A stretch of 64,000 nt of DNA from Paradesertivirga mongoliensis (lineage in GTDB: Bacteria; Bacteroidota; Bacteroidia; Sphingobacteriales; Sphingobacteriaceae): the NCBI RefSeq assembly GCF_024436395.1, contig NZ_JAFMZO010000001.1:1307850-1371849 (forward strand). Reading direction: 5' to 3'. Under the pieces are notes generated by a model. That model did no database searches, had not been told where the DNA came from, and saw nothing but the letters and a program-made list of their open reading frames with translations. Position 1 is the first letter of the stretch. The number at the start of each line of letters is the position of its first letter. Shown here piece after piece: positions 19,200 through 26,565 of the stretch. Position numbers and translations under genes: made by a program.

Positions 19200-20456
19200 T
19201 TAGGTTTTTTGTTTCTTCTTTTTGGCAGCAGGAAACAAAACATTGTTTAAAATCAGCCGATAGCCCGGCGAATTAGGGTGAAGGTTTAAGTCCGTTTGAG
19301 GGTCGCCTACACGATGTTGGTAATCTTCCGGATCGTGGCCCCCGTAAAAAGTAAACTGACCTTTGCCTACTTGTCCGTGAATGTATCTTGCCTCGTTGAC
19401 GGTTTTCGTTTCGCCCATCACCAACACGTCTGGTTTTAGATAGTTTTTTCTGAAGGCAGTAGTTTGTCCCATAAATCCCTTAATCACTTTATCATGGTTT
19501 TGGGTAAGCATCGTTGGAACGATGTCCCACTTAGCAGAAAAATCAAATAATGTAAAAAAATCCTGAGCTTGATCAGGGATCCGGTTGCCCGGAACGTCTA
19601 TCGTAGAGAACTCGTAGTTTGTTGGGTTTAAATCCAGCTTAAAGTTTTGGAACGCAAAAGTTTGTGTAAAATCGAGTTTTGACTGAGCGTCGGGGTCCGC
19701 GCCATCGCCATCAAACATGCTTTCGCAGATGTCGAGGCCTTCGGCGGCTAAGGCAATATCGAAGCTATCAGTACCAGAGCACATGGCAAATAAAAACCCG
19801 CCGCCTGCACAAAACTCTTTAATCCGCTTTGCTACTGCAAGTTTCATTTGTGATACTTTTTTAAACCCGAGTTTTTTAGCCATTTCTTCCTGACGTTTCA
19901 CATCCTGAATATACCAGCTAGCGGCCCTGAACTCAACCCAAAACCTTCCGTACTGACCGGTAAAATCCTCGTGATGCATGTGCACCCAGTCGTATTTCGG
20001 GAGATCCCCTTTCAGAACTTCTTCATCATAAATAAGGTCGTAGGGGATTTCTGCGTAGGTTAAAACCATGGTTACGGCGTCGTCCCAAGGTAATTTGTTT
20101 TTTGGGGAGTAAACGGCAATTTTAGGTGCTTTTTCAAGTTTAACCATATCCATGTTTACAGAAGGATCGGTAATTTCATTTAGTATCGAAGTTACTTTTG
20201 CATCGGCTATCACTTCATAAGAGATGCCCCTTATTTTACACTCTTTCTCCAGCTGTTCGGCATACTTCATTAAAAAACTTCCGCCACGATAATTAAGCAG
20301 CCATTCGGCCTCGATCCCATTCTTTAATGTCCAGAAGGTAACGCCATAAGCTTTGAGGTGATTTCTTTGTCCCTCATCCATCGGAATAAGGATAGAAGCT
20401 GCCCGCATATTAAGCGATAAAGCAAAAAACAGGATTAGAACCGGCCACTTAATCAT
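19200..20456 (-). CDS. Exported GATase1-like protein, often mislabelled 'asparagine synthetase B'
   Basis: This 418-residue protein has an N-terminal signal peptide (MIKWPVLILFFALSLNMRAAS). The longer in-frame start at 20618 would overlap the divergent cyclophilin gene and is rejected. The mature part opens ILIPMDEGQRNHLKAYG. It contains a class-I amidotransferase-like core (GGGFLFAMCSGTDSFD, about residues 214-229, with a cysteine at the nucleophile elbow) and ends with FYGGHDPEDY and a basic tail (AAKKKKQKT). It shows none of the AsnB N-terminal Cys-glutaminase or ATP-pyrophosphatase motifs. Similar Bacteroidota proteins carry the asparagine synthetase name by inheritance only. A periplasmic ThuA/BPL_N-like fold is a better description; function unknown. 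Confidence 0.6.
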   Translation of the reverse strand: MIKWPVLILFFALSLNMRAASILIPMDEGQRNHLKAYGVTFWTLKNGIEAEWLLNYRGGSFLMKYAEQLEKECKIRGISYEVIADAKVTSILNEITDPSVNMDMVKLEKAPKIAVYSPKNKLPWDDAVTMVLTYAEIPYDLIYDEEVLKGDLPKYDWVHMHHEDFTGQYGRFWVEFRAASWYIQDVKRQEEMAKKLGFKKVSQMKLAVAKRIKEFCAGGGFLFAMCSGTDSFDIALAAEGLDICESMFDGDGADPDAQSKLDFTQTFAFQNFKLDLNPTNYEFSTIDVPGNRIPDQAQDFFTLFDFSAKWDIVPTMLTQNHDKVIKGFMGQTTAFRKNYLKPDVLVMGETKTVNEARYIHGQVGKGQFTFYGGHDPEDYQHRVGDPQTDLNLHPNSPGYRLILNNVLFPAAKKKKQKT

Positions 20457-20549
20457 GAATGCAATAACGTAATTTATTGGCTTAAAGGTATAATATTGAG
20501 ACGAATTATCGATTTTAAAAAAGTGATTACCCAATGCAACATAATTAAT

Positions 20550-20557
20550 TACCTTTG
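20550..20557 (+). promoter_or_regulatory. Promoter -7 element of the cyclophilin gene
   Basis: TACCTTTG matches TAnnTTTG, 23 bp upstream of the ATG at 20581. No convincing -33 TTG is seen. Confidence 0.4.
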
Positions 20558-20580
20558 CCCACTCGTTAAAATTGAAACTT

Positions 20581-21018
20581 ATGAGTAAAGCAATAATTAA
20601 AACCGAAAAAGGCGACATGACCGTAGAATTCTACGATAAAGATGCGCCTAACACTGTAGCTAACTTTTTGGGATTAGCTAAACAAGGATTCTACAATGGC
20701 GTAACATTTCATAGGGTTATCCCTGATTTTGTTATCCAGGGTGGCGATCCGACAGGCACTGGTGCAGGCGGCTCTGGTACAAGAATCAAATGCGAGTTGA
20801 CCGGCGAAAATCAGTATCACGACAGAGGGGTATTGTCTATGGCTCATGCCGGACGTGATACAGGAAGTTCTCAGTTCTTTATTTGTCATAGCCGCAACAA
20901 CACGGCGCATCTTGACCGCAATCATACCTGCTTCGGTAAGGTGATTGAAAATGTGGATGTGGTAGACGATATACGTGCAGGCGATAAGATCTTATCAATA
21001 GAAGTTATTGAAGAATAA
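20581..21018 (+). CDS. Cyclophilin-type peptidyl-prolyl cis-trans isomerase (cytosolic PpiB-like)
   Basis: This is a minimal cyclophilin of 145 residues with no signal peptide. It shows [37 protein letters not shown] split over the N-terminal half, with catalytic Arg in FHRV (about residue 43). [19 protein letters not shown] and the final Asp/Glu-rich strand complete the fold. The start at 20581 ([11 protein letters not shown]) is chosen because the upstream frame MKL adds nothing conserved. It is divergent from the asparagine synthetase B-like gene. A DUF5606 gene follows on the same strand. Confidence 0.93.
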   Translation: MSKAIIKTEKGDMTVEFYDKDAPNTVANFLGLAKQGFYNGVTFHRVIPDFVIQGGDPTGTGAGGSGTRIKCELTGENQYHDRGVLSMAHAGRDTGSSQFFICHSRNNTAHLDRNHTCFGKVIENVDVVDDIRAGDKILSIEVIEE

Positions 21019-21104
21019 AATAGAGTGTCTCAGAAGCCGCCTTCAGCTCAAAGCTGGATATAACGGCTTTTGAGATATTCTTGTCAGGACCAAATTTCAA
21101 TCGA

Positions 21105-21602
21105 ATGAATTTAAAAGGATTAGTTGCAGTTTCCGGAAAACCGGGTTTGTATAAAATTATCGGACAAAACAAATCTGGCTTTGTACTCGAAAGTTTAGAT
21201 GAGCAGAAAGCCAAGCTTATTGTTAATCTAACAACAGCAAAATTAGCTTCGTTAGAAGATATAACCGTTTTTGGCGACGATGACGATATTAAGCTGGCAA
21301 CAATATTCGAAAACATGAAAAGTTCTGCGTCTATTCCTGACCCGAAAGCGGACGGTACTACTCTTAGGAAGTACTTTCGCGAAGTTGCCCCGAATCACGA
21401 TGAGGAGCGGGTATATGCTTCGGATATGAAGAAAATAATCACTTGGTTTAGTCTGATTAAAGATCTTCCTTTGTTTACTGAAAATCCGGAAGGAGAAGCT
21501 GAAGCAGCTCAAAGCGAGGCCGCAGTTGAACCCGAACCTACAGCGGTTGAAGAAGCTAAGCCTGTAAAAAAGGCTGCAAAGAAAACTAAGAAGGCTGAAT
21601 AA
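21105..21602 (+). CDS. DUF5606 family protein with Ala/Glu/Lys-rich tail
   Basis: This 165-residue cytosolic protein begins MNLKGLVAVSGKPGLYKII, the start I use. The next part has a folded N-terminal half (residues 1-75, SH3-like strands and a DDDD acidic turn). A helical segment follows with LRKYFREVAPNHDEERVY and IKKIITWFSLIKDLPLF-type pattern (about 90-125). The low-complexity tail is rich in E, A, K and P. The family is widespread and conserved in Bacteroidota but uncharacterised. Its last codons form the left arm of a shared terminator hairpin with the convergent rlmH operon. Confidence 0.8.
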   Translation: MNLKGLVAVSGKPGLYKIIGQNKSGFVLESLDEQKAKLIVNLTTAKLASLEDITVFGDDDDIKLATIFENMKSSASIPDPKADGTTLRKYFREVAPNHDEERVYASDMKKIITWFSLIKDLPLFTENPEGEAEAAQSEAAVEPEPTAVEEAKPVKKAAKKTKKAE

Positions 21603-21614
21603 TCAGCTTTCTTA
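21587..21614. terminator. Bidirectional terminator formed by overlapping gene ends
   Basis: The 12-bp arms (TAAGAAGGCTGA and TCAGCTTTCTTA, one G-T wobble) flank ATAA. The left arm is the end of the DUF5606 gene and the right arm ends in the stop codon of the small minus-strand ORF. Both converging transcripts would fold the same hairpin. Confidence 0.65.
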
Positions 21615-21734
21615 GAAAAAATAGGCTATTGCCCAACATATCGCAAGAGCAATTAACAGCATCAGCCAAAATCTTTTTTGTTCTATCCCGGGGTCGGTGC
21701 CCTTATACCTGAAATTTCGTTTGTTTGGTAACAT
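21612..21734 (-). CDS. Small membrane protein, 40 residues, downstream of rlmH
   Basis: An ATG at 21734 opens a 40-codon frame ending at 21612, 17 bp after the rlmH stop. The product has a basic N-terminal half (MLPNKRNFRYKGTDPGIEQK) and one C-terminal membrane segment (FWLMLLIALAICWAIAYFF), a charge-then-helix layout typical of small single-pass proteins. It fills the only gap between rlmH and the convergent DUF5606 gene, and its stop codon lies inside the shared terminator. I do not recognise the family. Conservation in relatives would decide whether it is real. Confidence 0.55.
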   Translation of the reverse strand: MLPNKRNFRYKGTDPGIEQKRFWLMLLIALAICWAIAYFF

Positions 21735-21751
21735 ATGTCTCTGATGGTCTT

Positions 21752-22225
21752 TTACTCGTGATGATATGGCTCTCCCTTTAGGATGCTGAAGGCTCTATAA
21801 AGCTGCTCTACAAAAAACAACCGTACCATCTGGTGTGAAAATGTCATTTTAGAAAGGGATAATTTCTCGTTCGCAAGGGTATGAAGATTGTTCTCGAATC
21901 CATATGGCCCTCCCACAATGAAAACCAGATTTTGTACGCTCGACAGCATTTTCTTGCTGATAAATCCGGAGAATTGCACCGATGAATATTCTTGGCCCTT
22001 TTCATCCAGTAGAACAATATAGTCGGTATTACTCAGATTTTTCGAGATCATATCGGCTTCTTTGGCCCTTTGTTGGTCTTCAGAAAGATTTTTGGTGTTT
22101 TTTAGCTCAGGGAGCTCAATCATTTCGAACTTTACATAATGCTTAAGTCGCTTAATGTATTTCTCGACCCCCTCCTTCAAATAGCTGTCTTCAGTTTTTC
22201 CTATTACCAAAAAAGTTATCTTCAT
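21752..22225 (-). CDS. rlmH: 23S rRNA (pseudouridine1915-N3)-methyltransferase RlmH
   Basis: This 157-residue SPOUT methyltransferase modifies pseudouridine 1915 in helix 69 of 23S rRNA. The knotted C-terminal half shows FIVGGPYGF (SAM site, about residues 101-109) and the FSHQMVRLFFVEQLYRAF block. It ends in GEPYHHE, the characteristic terminal Tyr-His-His. The N-terminus MKITFLVIGKTEDSYLKEGV matches the family start. A 40-residue ORF follows and is likely co-transcribed. A -7 element lies at 22246-22253. Confidence 0.95.
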   Translation of the reverse strand: MKITFLVIGKTEDSYLKEGVEKYIKRLKHYVKFEMIELPELKNTKNLSEDQQRAKEADMISKNLSNTDYIVLLDEKGQEYSSVQFSGFISKKMLSSVQNLVFIVGGPYGFENNLHTLANEKLSLSKMTFSHQMVRLFFVEQLYRAFSILKGEPYHHE

Positions 22226-22245
22226 ATTTGCTTTTACAATTTGAA

Positions 22246-22253
22246 CAAATGTA
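22246..22253 (-). promoter_or_regulatory. rlmH promoter -7 element
   Basis: Reads TACATTTG on the minus strand, 21 bp from the rlmH start. A plus-strand TATATTTG at 22258-22265 sits back-to-back and could serve msrB. Confidence 0.4.
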
Positions 22254-22339
22254 GTCCTATATTTGATTTTAGTCTGGAATTAATATCTCATAAAACTAAA
22301 TGACGGGATTTATGCGTATATAATAGAAAGAATAATAAG

Positions 22340-22813
22340 ATGAACAAAACGGTATATATTTTAGTATGTCTCTTAGGCATCGCATTTTATTCCTGCGGAC
22401 AAGAAAGGAAATTAGAGAAGGGCAACCCGGCAAAGACAGAAAAGAGTATGGAATATAACAAGTTAACACCAGAAGAAGAACGTGTAATTGTGCACAAAGG
22501 AACAGAATATCCTGGCACAGGAAAACTTTTAAACAACAAAGAGAAGGGGACTTATACCTGCAAGCGTTGTAACAACCCTCTTTATTTGTCGGATAGCAAG
22601 TTTGATTCTCATTGCGGCTGGCCCAGTTTTGACGATGAAATAAAAGGAGCTGTGAAACGTATTCCGGACGCCGATGGCATGCGAACCGAGATCGTTTGTG
22701 CGAAATGTGGCGGGCATTTAGGGCATGTGTTTTTGGGAGAGGGTTTTACCAATAAAAATACCCGCCATTGCGTAAACTCTGTTTCTATGGACTTCGTGCC
22801 GGCTAAACAGTAG
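22340..22813 (+). CDS. msrB: Peptide-methionine (R)-S-oxide reductase MsrB, lipoprotein form
   Basis: This 157-residue protein is exported as a lipoprotein ([21 protein letters not shown], Cys about residue 19). The MsrB domain has two zinc CxxC pairs, CKRC (about 75) and CAKC (about 120). The substrate pocket is in [11 protein letters not shown] and the catalytic cysteine in [12 protein letters not shown] (about 143). It repairs R-methionine sulfoxide in envelope proteins. There is no fused MsrA. It is followed by a strong terminator, so it is monocistronic. Confidence 0.93.
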   Translation: MNKTVYILVCLLGIAFYSCGQERKLEKGNPAKTEKSMEYNKLTPEEERVIVHKGTEYPGTGKLLNNKEKGTYTCKRCNNPLYLSDSKFDSHCGWPSFDDEIKGAVKRIPDADGMRTEIVCAKCGGHLGHVFLGEGFTNKNTRHCVNSVSMDFVPAKQ

Positions 22814-22843
22814 CAACCCACTGCACCTTAAAAGTTTTTAACG

Positions 22844-22885
22844 AGAACATCCCAAAAGTGGAAAACTTTTGGGATGTTCTGTTTT
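22844..22885 (+). terminator. msrB rho-independent terminator
   Basis: A perfect 16-bp stem (AGAACATCCCAAAAGT at 22844-22859 and its complement at 22865-22880), with loop GGAAA, is followed by GTTTTT. It is among the strongest hairpins in the window. Confidence 0.9.
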
Positions 22886-22906
22886 TAGGAATTCTACTTT
22901 TACGGG

Positions 22907-23266
22907 ATGAGAAATAGGGTACTAATTCTTATTATTCCTGCCTTGATGGGGGCGTCCGCCTGCTCAGAAAAAGCCACTCAAACTGGTAAAGCTTCTTACT
23001 ACGCCAAGAAGTTTAACGGTAGAAAAACCGCCAGCGGCGAAAAGTTCAGAAGTTCAAAAAAAACCGCCGCCCATAAAACCTTGCCTTTCGGCACAAAAGT
23101 TAAAGTTAAAAATCTTAATAATGGAAAATCGGTTAAAGTCAGGATCAACGATCGTGGGCCGTTCGTAGCCGGGAGGATTATTGATCTTTCGAGAAAAGCA
23201 GCCAGAAAAATAGGGATGCTTGACGAAGGGGTGGCTGCTGTTGAGATTAAATACAAAAAGAAATAG
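22907..23266 (+). CDS. RlpA-like double-psi beta-barrel lipoprotein
   Basis: This 119-residue lipoprotein (signal [19 protein letters not shown], Cys about 19) consists almost entirely of an RlpA domain. [19 protein letters not shown] is followed by [28 protein letters not shown], then [10 protein letters not shown]. The Asp/Arg in NDRGPF and the His in AAHKTLPFG match the lytic transglycosylase site. RlpA cleaves glycan strands lacking stem peptides during cell separation. There is no SPOR domain, unlike E. coli RlpA, so septal targeting would need another partner. It ends in a shared bidirectional terminator. Confidence 0.88.
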   Translation: MRNRVLILIIPALMGASACSEKATQTGKASYYAKKFNGRKTASGEKFRSSKKTAAHKTLPFGTKVKVKNLNNGKSVKVRINDRGPFVAGRIIDLSRKAARKIGMLDEGVAAVEIKYKKK

Positions 23267-23268
23267 AA

Positions 23269-23309
23269 TTTCAAATCGACCTTGGACAAATCAGAAGGTC
23301 GATTTGAAA
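23269..23309. terminator. Bidirectional terminator between the RlpA-like gene and the 176-residue gene
   Basis: A perfect 15-bp inverted repeat (TTTCAAATCGACCTT / AAGGTCGATTTGAAA) with an 11-nt loop sits between convergent genes. Confidence 0.8.
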
Positions 23310-23314
23310 ATTAG

Positions 23315-23845
23315 TTATTTTACTTCTACCGTTGATGTAACAGCTATAGAAGCAGCTGCCTCATATCCTGCAGGCACCATGGCATCCTTTCCTTTCATTG
23401 TTAGAAACAAGATGCAAACAGCTATCCCAAGGATAATTGATAGTGTTTCCTTGCTTTCTCCTTCTTGAAAAACATTTCCCATGCCCAATGGAAGATCTTG
23501 CCCGTCAACAGCCTTAACGGATTTTAATTGAATTTCAATCAAGCCTTCTTTTCCTAGCCCCTTGGCTTTTTGTGCTCTTAGAACCTGGCCTTTAGCAGGC
23601 GATCCAGCCGCTATCACTACTTTGTCTCCAACTTTGACATCATATTTTACTTTAAAGTCAATTATCTGGCCGGGTGTAATAGTTGCTGAAGAGATGGTTG
23701 ATGCTGTTTCGAGCGCCACCGAAGTCCCCGCATTGATAACGACACCATCTGCGGTCATATTGAATGACATGCAAAGCACTGAAACGATTAAAAGTAAAGC
23801 TACTTGCCTGATGAAAAATGATTTTTTTAAGATTGATTTTAACAT
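23315..23845 (-). CDS. Exported protein of unknown function with beta-domain and C-terminal membrane segment
   Basis: I do not recognise this 176-residue protein. It has an N-terminal signal or anchor (residues about 12-28, RQVALLLIVSVLCMSF). A beta-rich domain follows (about 33-118) with the pattern IDFKVKYDVKVGDKVVIAAGSPAKGQVLRAQKAKGLGKEG, resembling domains that set surface-charge or SH3-like strands. A hydrophobic segment ETLSIILGIAVCILFLTM (about 132-149) precedes the tail (AMVPAGYEAAASIAV). It lies downstream of the YidD-fusion gene by 9 bp on the same strand, so the two probably form an operon. A membrane or envelope role is likely from topology alone. Confidence 0.6.
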   Translation of the reverse strand: MLKSILKKSFFIRQVALLLIVSVLCMSFNMTADGVVINAGTSVALETASTISSATITPGQIIDFKVKYDVKVGDKVVIAAGSPAKGQVLRAQKAKGLGKEGLIEIQLKSVKAVDGQDLPLGMGNVFQEGESKETLSIILGIAVCILFLTMKGKDAMVPAGYEAAASIAVTSTVEVK

Positions 23846-23854
23846 GATAAGGGT

Positions 23855-25120
23855 TTAAGGGTGTATATTATAAACTAATTTATTGCTTAGGTTTTGCCTC
23901 TGATTTTCGTTATAGCGTTTCGCACTTTTACTTGATCCATAGATATTGCCAATGTAGAAGCTTAAATTAAAGACTCCTGTAAGCATACTCATACCGTAGT
24001 TTTTATTTTTAATGTTTGAGTATGTGGCATACGTTAATAGACTATTAATTATAAATGCCGAGATAGCTGTTTGCTTATGTCCGGCATAGGCATATCCAGC
24101 ACCGGGTACTATCGATATTAGCGCCGCAATACCCGGTTTTTTCTCTTTTAAAGGGAGGGCGCTTCTTATCAACGCTAGCTTTTGTTGGACGAGCTGTTGT
24201 GAGAAAGGAAGAGTTTTGAGGTGCTCAAAAGCTTGTTGCGATTCCTTCCATTTATGTTGCTTTGCAAATAACGTAGCCTGAAATGCAATAAGTTTTGCTT
24301 TTTGATAGCTGTTTTCTGTGTTTGTTATAGCCTGATTCGTTATTTCGATTGCTTTACTGAAGTTGTTGAGATAAGAGTAGTTCACAGAAAGCTGATAAAG
24401 TATCTCAGAATTTGATTTTAAATTTATGGGGCACCGCATCTCATAAGCATAAATGGCTTTTTCGAATTCACCTAAGGCTTTCAGGCATATCAATTCATTA
24501 GTAAAGAGTTCTGAATTGATTTGTGATGATGAATGCTGGATGCGCTTTATTTCCAACAGAGCTTCGTGAAACAAGCCGTCGTTAATTAGCGATTTTATTA
24601 ATAATACGGGGGTCTGGGTATCTTGAACAGAATCAGAGTAAGAATAAAAATAGGTATTACCTGTATAAAATAATTCTGCTGGAGGAGTGTGGTAATAAGG
24701 ATAGTCTAGTTTCCTGAATCCATTATTCCGTAAAGTCAGAGAATAATTACCGTGATCGTGTCCGCAACGCATAAGTCTGTCAGACACCAGGAGAAACGCT
24801 TCTGCAAAACTTTTTTCTTTGAATGATTTTAATCCAAAGTTGGAGCAGCTCGGATACATCGGACATTCCTGGCCTCTTATCTCACTTATATATTTTTGAT
24901 AAAACTGTATGTAATCTGTTGTTGACGACTCTTTATTTTTAACAGATTGCTTGAAGTAGCTTGTTTTACTGGTCAAGGTGCTTCCATCCACCTGCTCCAT
25001 AAAGGGTTGGCACATAGTAGTGGTTGCAAAAAGAATGAACGCGCAAAGGGCTATCGCCTTTCGTAAAACAAGGTAGAACAAAATATGATAAACTAAAACT
25101 CGTAACGAAGGTATAAACAA
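23855..25120 (-). CDS. YidD-domain protein fused to TPR-like and membrane segments
   Basis: This 421-residue protein has an N-terminal signal or anchor. A YidD (membrane insertion efficiency factor) domain follows at about residues 65-125, visible as FYQKYISEIRGQECPMYPSCSNF with the CPxxPSCSxF core and LLVSDRLMRCGHD. Tetratricopeptide-like helix pairs follow (about 160-310: LINDGLFHEALLEIKRI, ALGEFEKAIYAYEM, LNNFSKAIEITNQAI). The C-terminal part carries two or three membrane segments (GIAALISIVPGAGYAYAGHKQTA and MLTGVFNLSFYIGNIYG). YidD normally is a stand-alone protein of 70-100 residues acting with YidC. The fusion suggests a scaffolded insertion factor. Its start lies about 370 bp from nrdB, divergent. 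Confidence 0.7.
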   Translation of the reverse strand: MFIPSLRVLVYHILFYLVLRKAIALCAFILFATTTMCQPFMEQVDGSTLTSKTSYFKQSVKNKESSTTDYIQFYQKYISEIRGQECPMYPSCSNFGLKSFKEKSFAEAFLLVSDRLMRCGHDHGNYSLTLRNNGFRKLDYPYYHTPPAELFYTGNTYFYSYSDSVQDTQTPVLLIKSLINDGLFHEALLEIKRIQHSSSQINSELFTNELICLKALGEFEKAIYAYEMRCPINLKSNSEILYQLSVNYSYLNNFSKAIEITNQAITNTENSYQKAKLIAFQATLFAKQHKWKESQQAFEHLKTLPFSQQLVQQKLALIRSALPLKEKKPGIAALISIVPGAGYAYAGHKQTAISAFIINSLLTYATYSNIKNKNYGMSMLTGVFNLSFYIGNIYGSSKSAKRYNENQRQNLSNKLVYNIHP

Positions 25121-25225
25121 TGTTTATATTTTAATAATTTTTAGAAACTCTGATTAGAATACGGTAGAATGTCAACAACTTGTTGTCTGTTTAAAACTTT
25201 CGGGCGCAATAAATTATTCAGATTC

Positions 25226-25233
25226 TATCTTTG
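25226..25233 (+). promoter_or_regulatory. nrdBA promoter -7 element
   Basis: TATCTTTG is a full match to TAnnTTTG immediately upstream of the cobalamin riboswitch. No clear -33 TTTG is seen at the expected distance. Confidence 0.5.
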
Positions 25234-25254
25234 TTTCAATAAGTTCTTTAACAT

Positions 25255-25400
25255 ATATCATTTAGGTTCATAGTAAGCAATGCCGAGCTATGATTAAAAG
25301 GGAACCGGGTTTAAATCCCGGGCTGACGTGCAACTGTAAGTATTTTTAATATAAGCCAGACACCTGCCAGAATGATTTTGTCAAAACTTTCACGTATAAG
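25255..25400 (+). promoter_or_regulatory. Cobalamin (B12) riboswitch upstream of nrdB-nrdA
   Basis: The core elements of an AdoCbl riboswitch are all present in order. TTTAGGTTCATAG opens P1/P2, with a CATAG/CTATG stem around 25270-25292. AAAAGGGAACCGGG...CCCGGG follows (about 25296-25322), then CTGACGTGCAACTGTAAG. The B12 box AGCCAGACACCTGCC lies at 25354-25368 (consensus AGYCMGgAgaCCkGCc). The expression platform runs to about 25490, just before the nrdB ATG at 25494. Binding of adenosylcobalamin would be expected to repress translation or transcription of the RNR genes. The 5' and 3' edges are approximate. Confidence 0.85.
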
Positions 25401-25493
25401 GTTTTGGCGAAAGCTCGTCTCCATGAAGCATTCGCTTGTGGAATACCCGTCTTTTGTCAATTCCTGTTTCGCATCATTAAAAAATTAAAAACT

Positions 25494-26465
25494 ATGCAAC
25501 AGGACGAAGTATTATTAAAAGAAAACAAGGATCGGTTTGTAATCCTGCCAATCAACTATCCCGCTATCTGGGAGATGTACAAAAAACATGAAGCAAGTTT
25601 CTGGACTGCCGAAGAGATTGACCTGTCGGGAGATTTAAAGGATTGGCAAAGCCTTAATTCCGGAGAGAAGCATTTCGTTTCGCACATTCTAGCATTCTTC
25701 GCCGCCAGCGACGGGATTGTTAATGAAAATCTCGCCGTAAACTTTATGAATGAAGTTCAGGTGCCCGAGGCACGCTGTTTTTACGGGTTTCAAATCATGA
25801 TGGAGAACATCCATTCCGAAACCTATGCTCTACTTATTGATACCTATATTAAAGATGGTACTGAAAAAGAATACTTGTTCCATGCCATAGAGACCGTTCC
25901 CTGTGTTAAGAAGAAAGCAGAATGGGCGCTCAAATGGATTGACAATGGAACTTTTGCCCAACGCCTGGTGGCCTTCGCAGCCGTTGAAGGAATCTTCTTT
26001 AGCGGAAGTTTTTGCTCGATCTTCTGGTTGAAAAAGAGAGGATTAATGCCGGGACTAACCTTTAGTAATGAGTTGATTTCAAGGGATGAGGGACTTCATT
26101 GCGAGTTTGCCTGCCTGCTCTATGGGATGCTTAAAAACAAGCTTTCTCAGGAAGAAGTACATCAGATAATTTTCGATGCTGTCAGCATCGAAAAGGAGTT
26201 TATAACAGATGCACTCCCCGTTGCCCTTATCGGGATGAATGCAAACTTGATGAGCCAGTACATAGAATTTGTTGCCGATCGCTGGCTGGCAGAGCTTGGC
26301 TATGAGAAGCTGTTTCTGGCAACTAACCCTTTCGATTTTATGGAGATGATATCCCTGCAGGGCAAGACTAATTTTTTCGAAAAGCGTGTAGGCGATTATC
26401 AGAAAAGTGGAGTGCTGTCCACAAACGAAAACAGTCAGGCTTTTTCTCTCGACGAAGATTTCTAA
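25494..26465 (+). CDS. nrdB: Ribonucleoside-diphosphate reductase class Ia, beta subunit (eukaryotic-like R2)
   Basis: This 323-residue ferritin-like subunit carries the di-iron site and radical tyrosine. [16 protein letters not shown] (about residues 99-114) contains iron ligands and the radical Tyr in the arrangement of eukaryotic R2. [23 protein letters not shown] and [15 protein letters not shown] supply further Glu and His ligands. The C-terminus AFSLDEDF resembles the R2 tail that docks onto R1. The start at 25494 ([13 protein letters not shown]) is chosen; the open frame upstream runs into the riboswitch and is not coding. nrdA follows 100 bp downstream. Confidence 0.95.
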   Translation: MQQDEVLLKENKDRFVILPINYPAIWEMYKKHEASFWTAEEIDLSGDLKDWQSLNSGEKHFVSHILAFFAASDGIVNENLAVNFMNEVQVPEARCFYGFQIMMENIHSETYALLIDTYIKDGTEKEYLFHAIETVPCVKKKAEWALKWIDNGTFAQRLVAFAAVEGIFFSGSFCSIFWLKKRGLMPGLTFSNELISRDEGLHCEFACLLYGMLKNKLSQEEVHQIIFDAVSIEKEFITDALPVALIGMNANLMSQYIEFVADRWLAELGYEKLFLATNPFDFMEMISLQGKTNFFEKRVGDYQKSGVLSTNENSQAFSLDEDF

Positions 26466-26478
26466 ATATTAGACTTGC

Positions 26479-26562
26479 GATGTGAGACTCTAGATATGAG
26501 TATATCTGAAGCCATCTCACATCTCACATCTCGAATCTCATTTCTCACATCTCAAATCTCCC
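26479..26562 (+). repeat. CTCACATCT-type degenerate repeat and nested hairpins between nrdB and nrdA
   Basis: The spacer holds TCTCACATC-type units repeated with variation (about 26514-26562). GATGTGAGA at 26479-26487 is the exact inverse of TCTCACATC at 26515-26523. A smaller AGATAT/ATATCT hairpin lies between them. It could be an intergenic RNA structure or a genome-dispersed repeat. Confidence 0.55.
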
Positions 26563-26565
26563 ACA

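Noticed and set aside
20457..20618. Longer N-terminus for the asparagine synthetase B-like gene
   Set aside because: It would overlap the divergent cyclophilin start, and the shorter ATG at 20456 gives a clean signal peptide.
25404..25493. N-terminal extension of nrdB
   Set aside because: The extra 30 codons lie in the riboswitch expression platform and encode nothing conserved; the ATG at 25494 starts the known R2 N-terminus.
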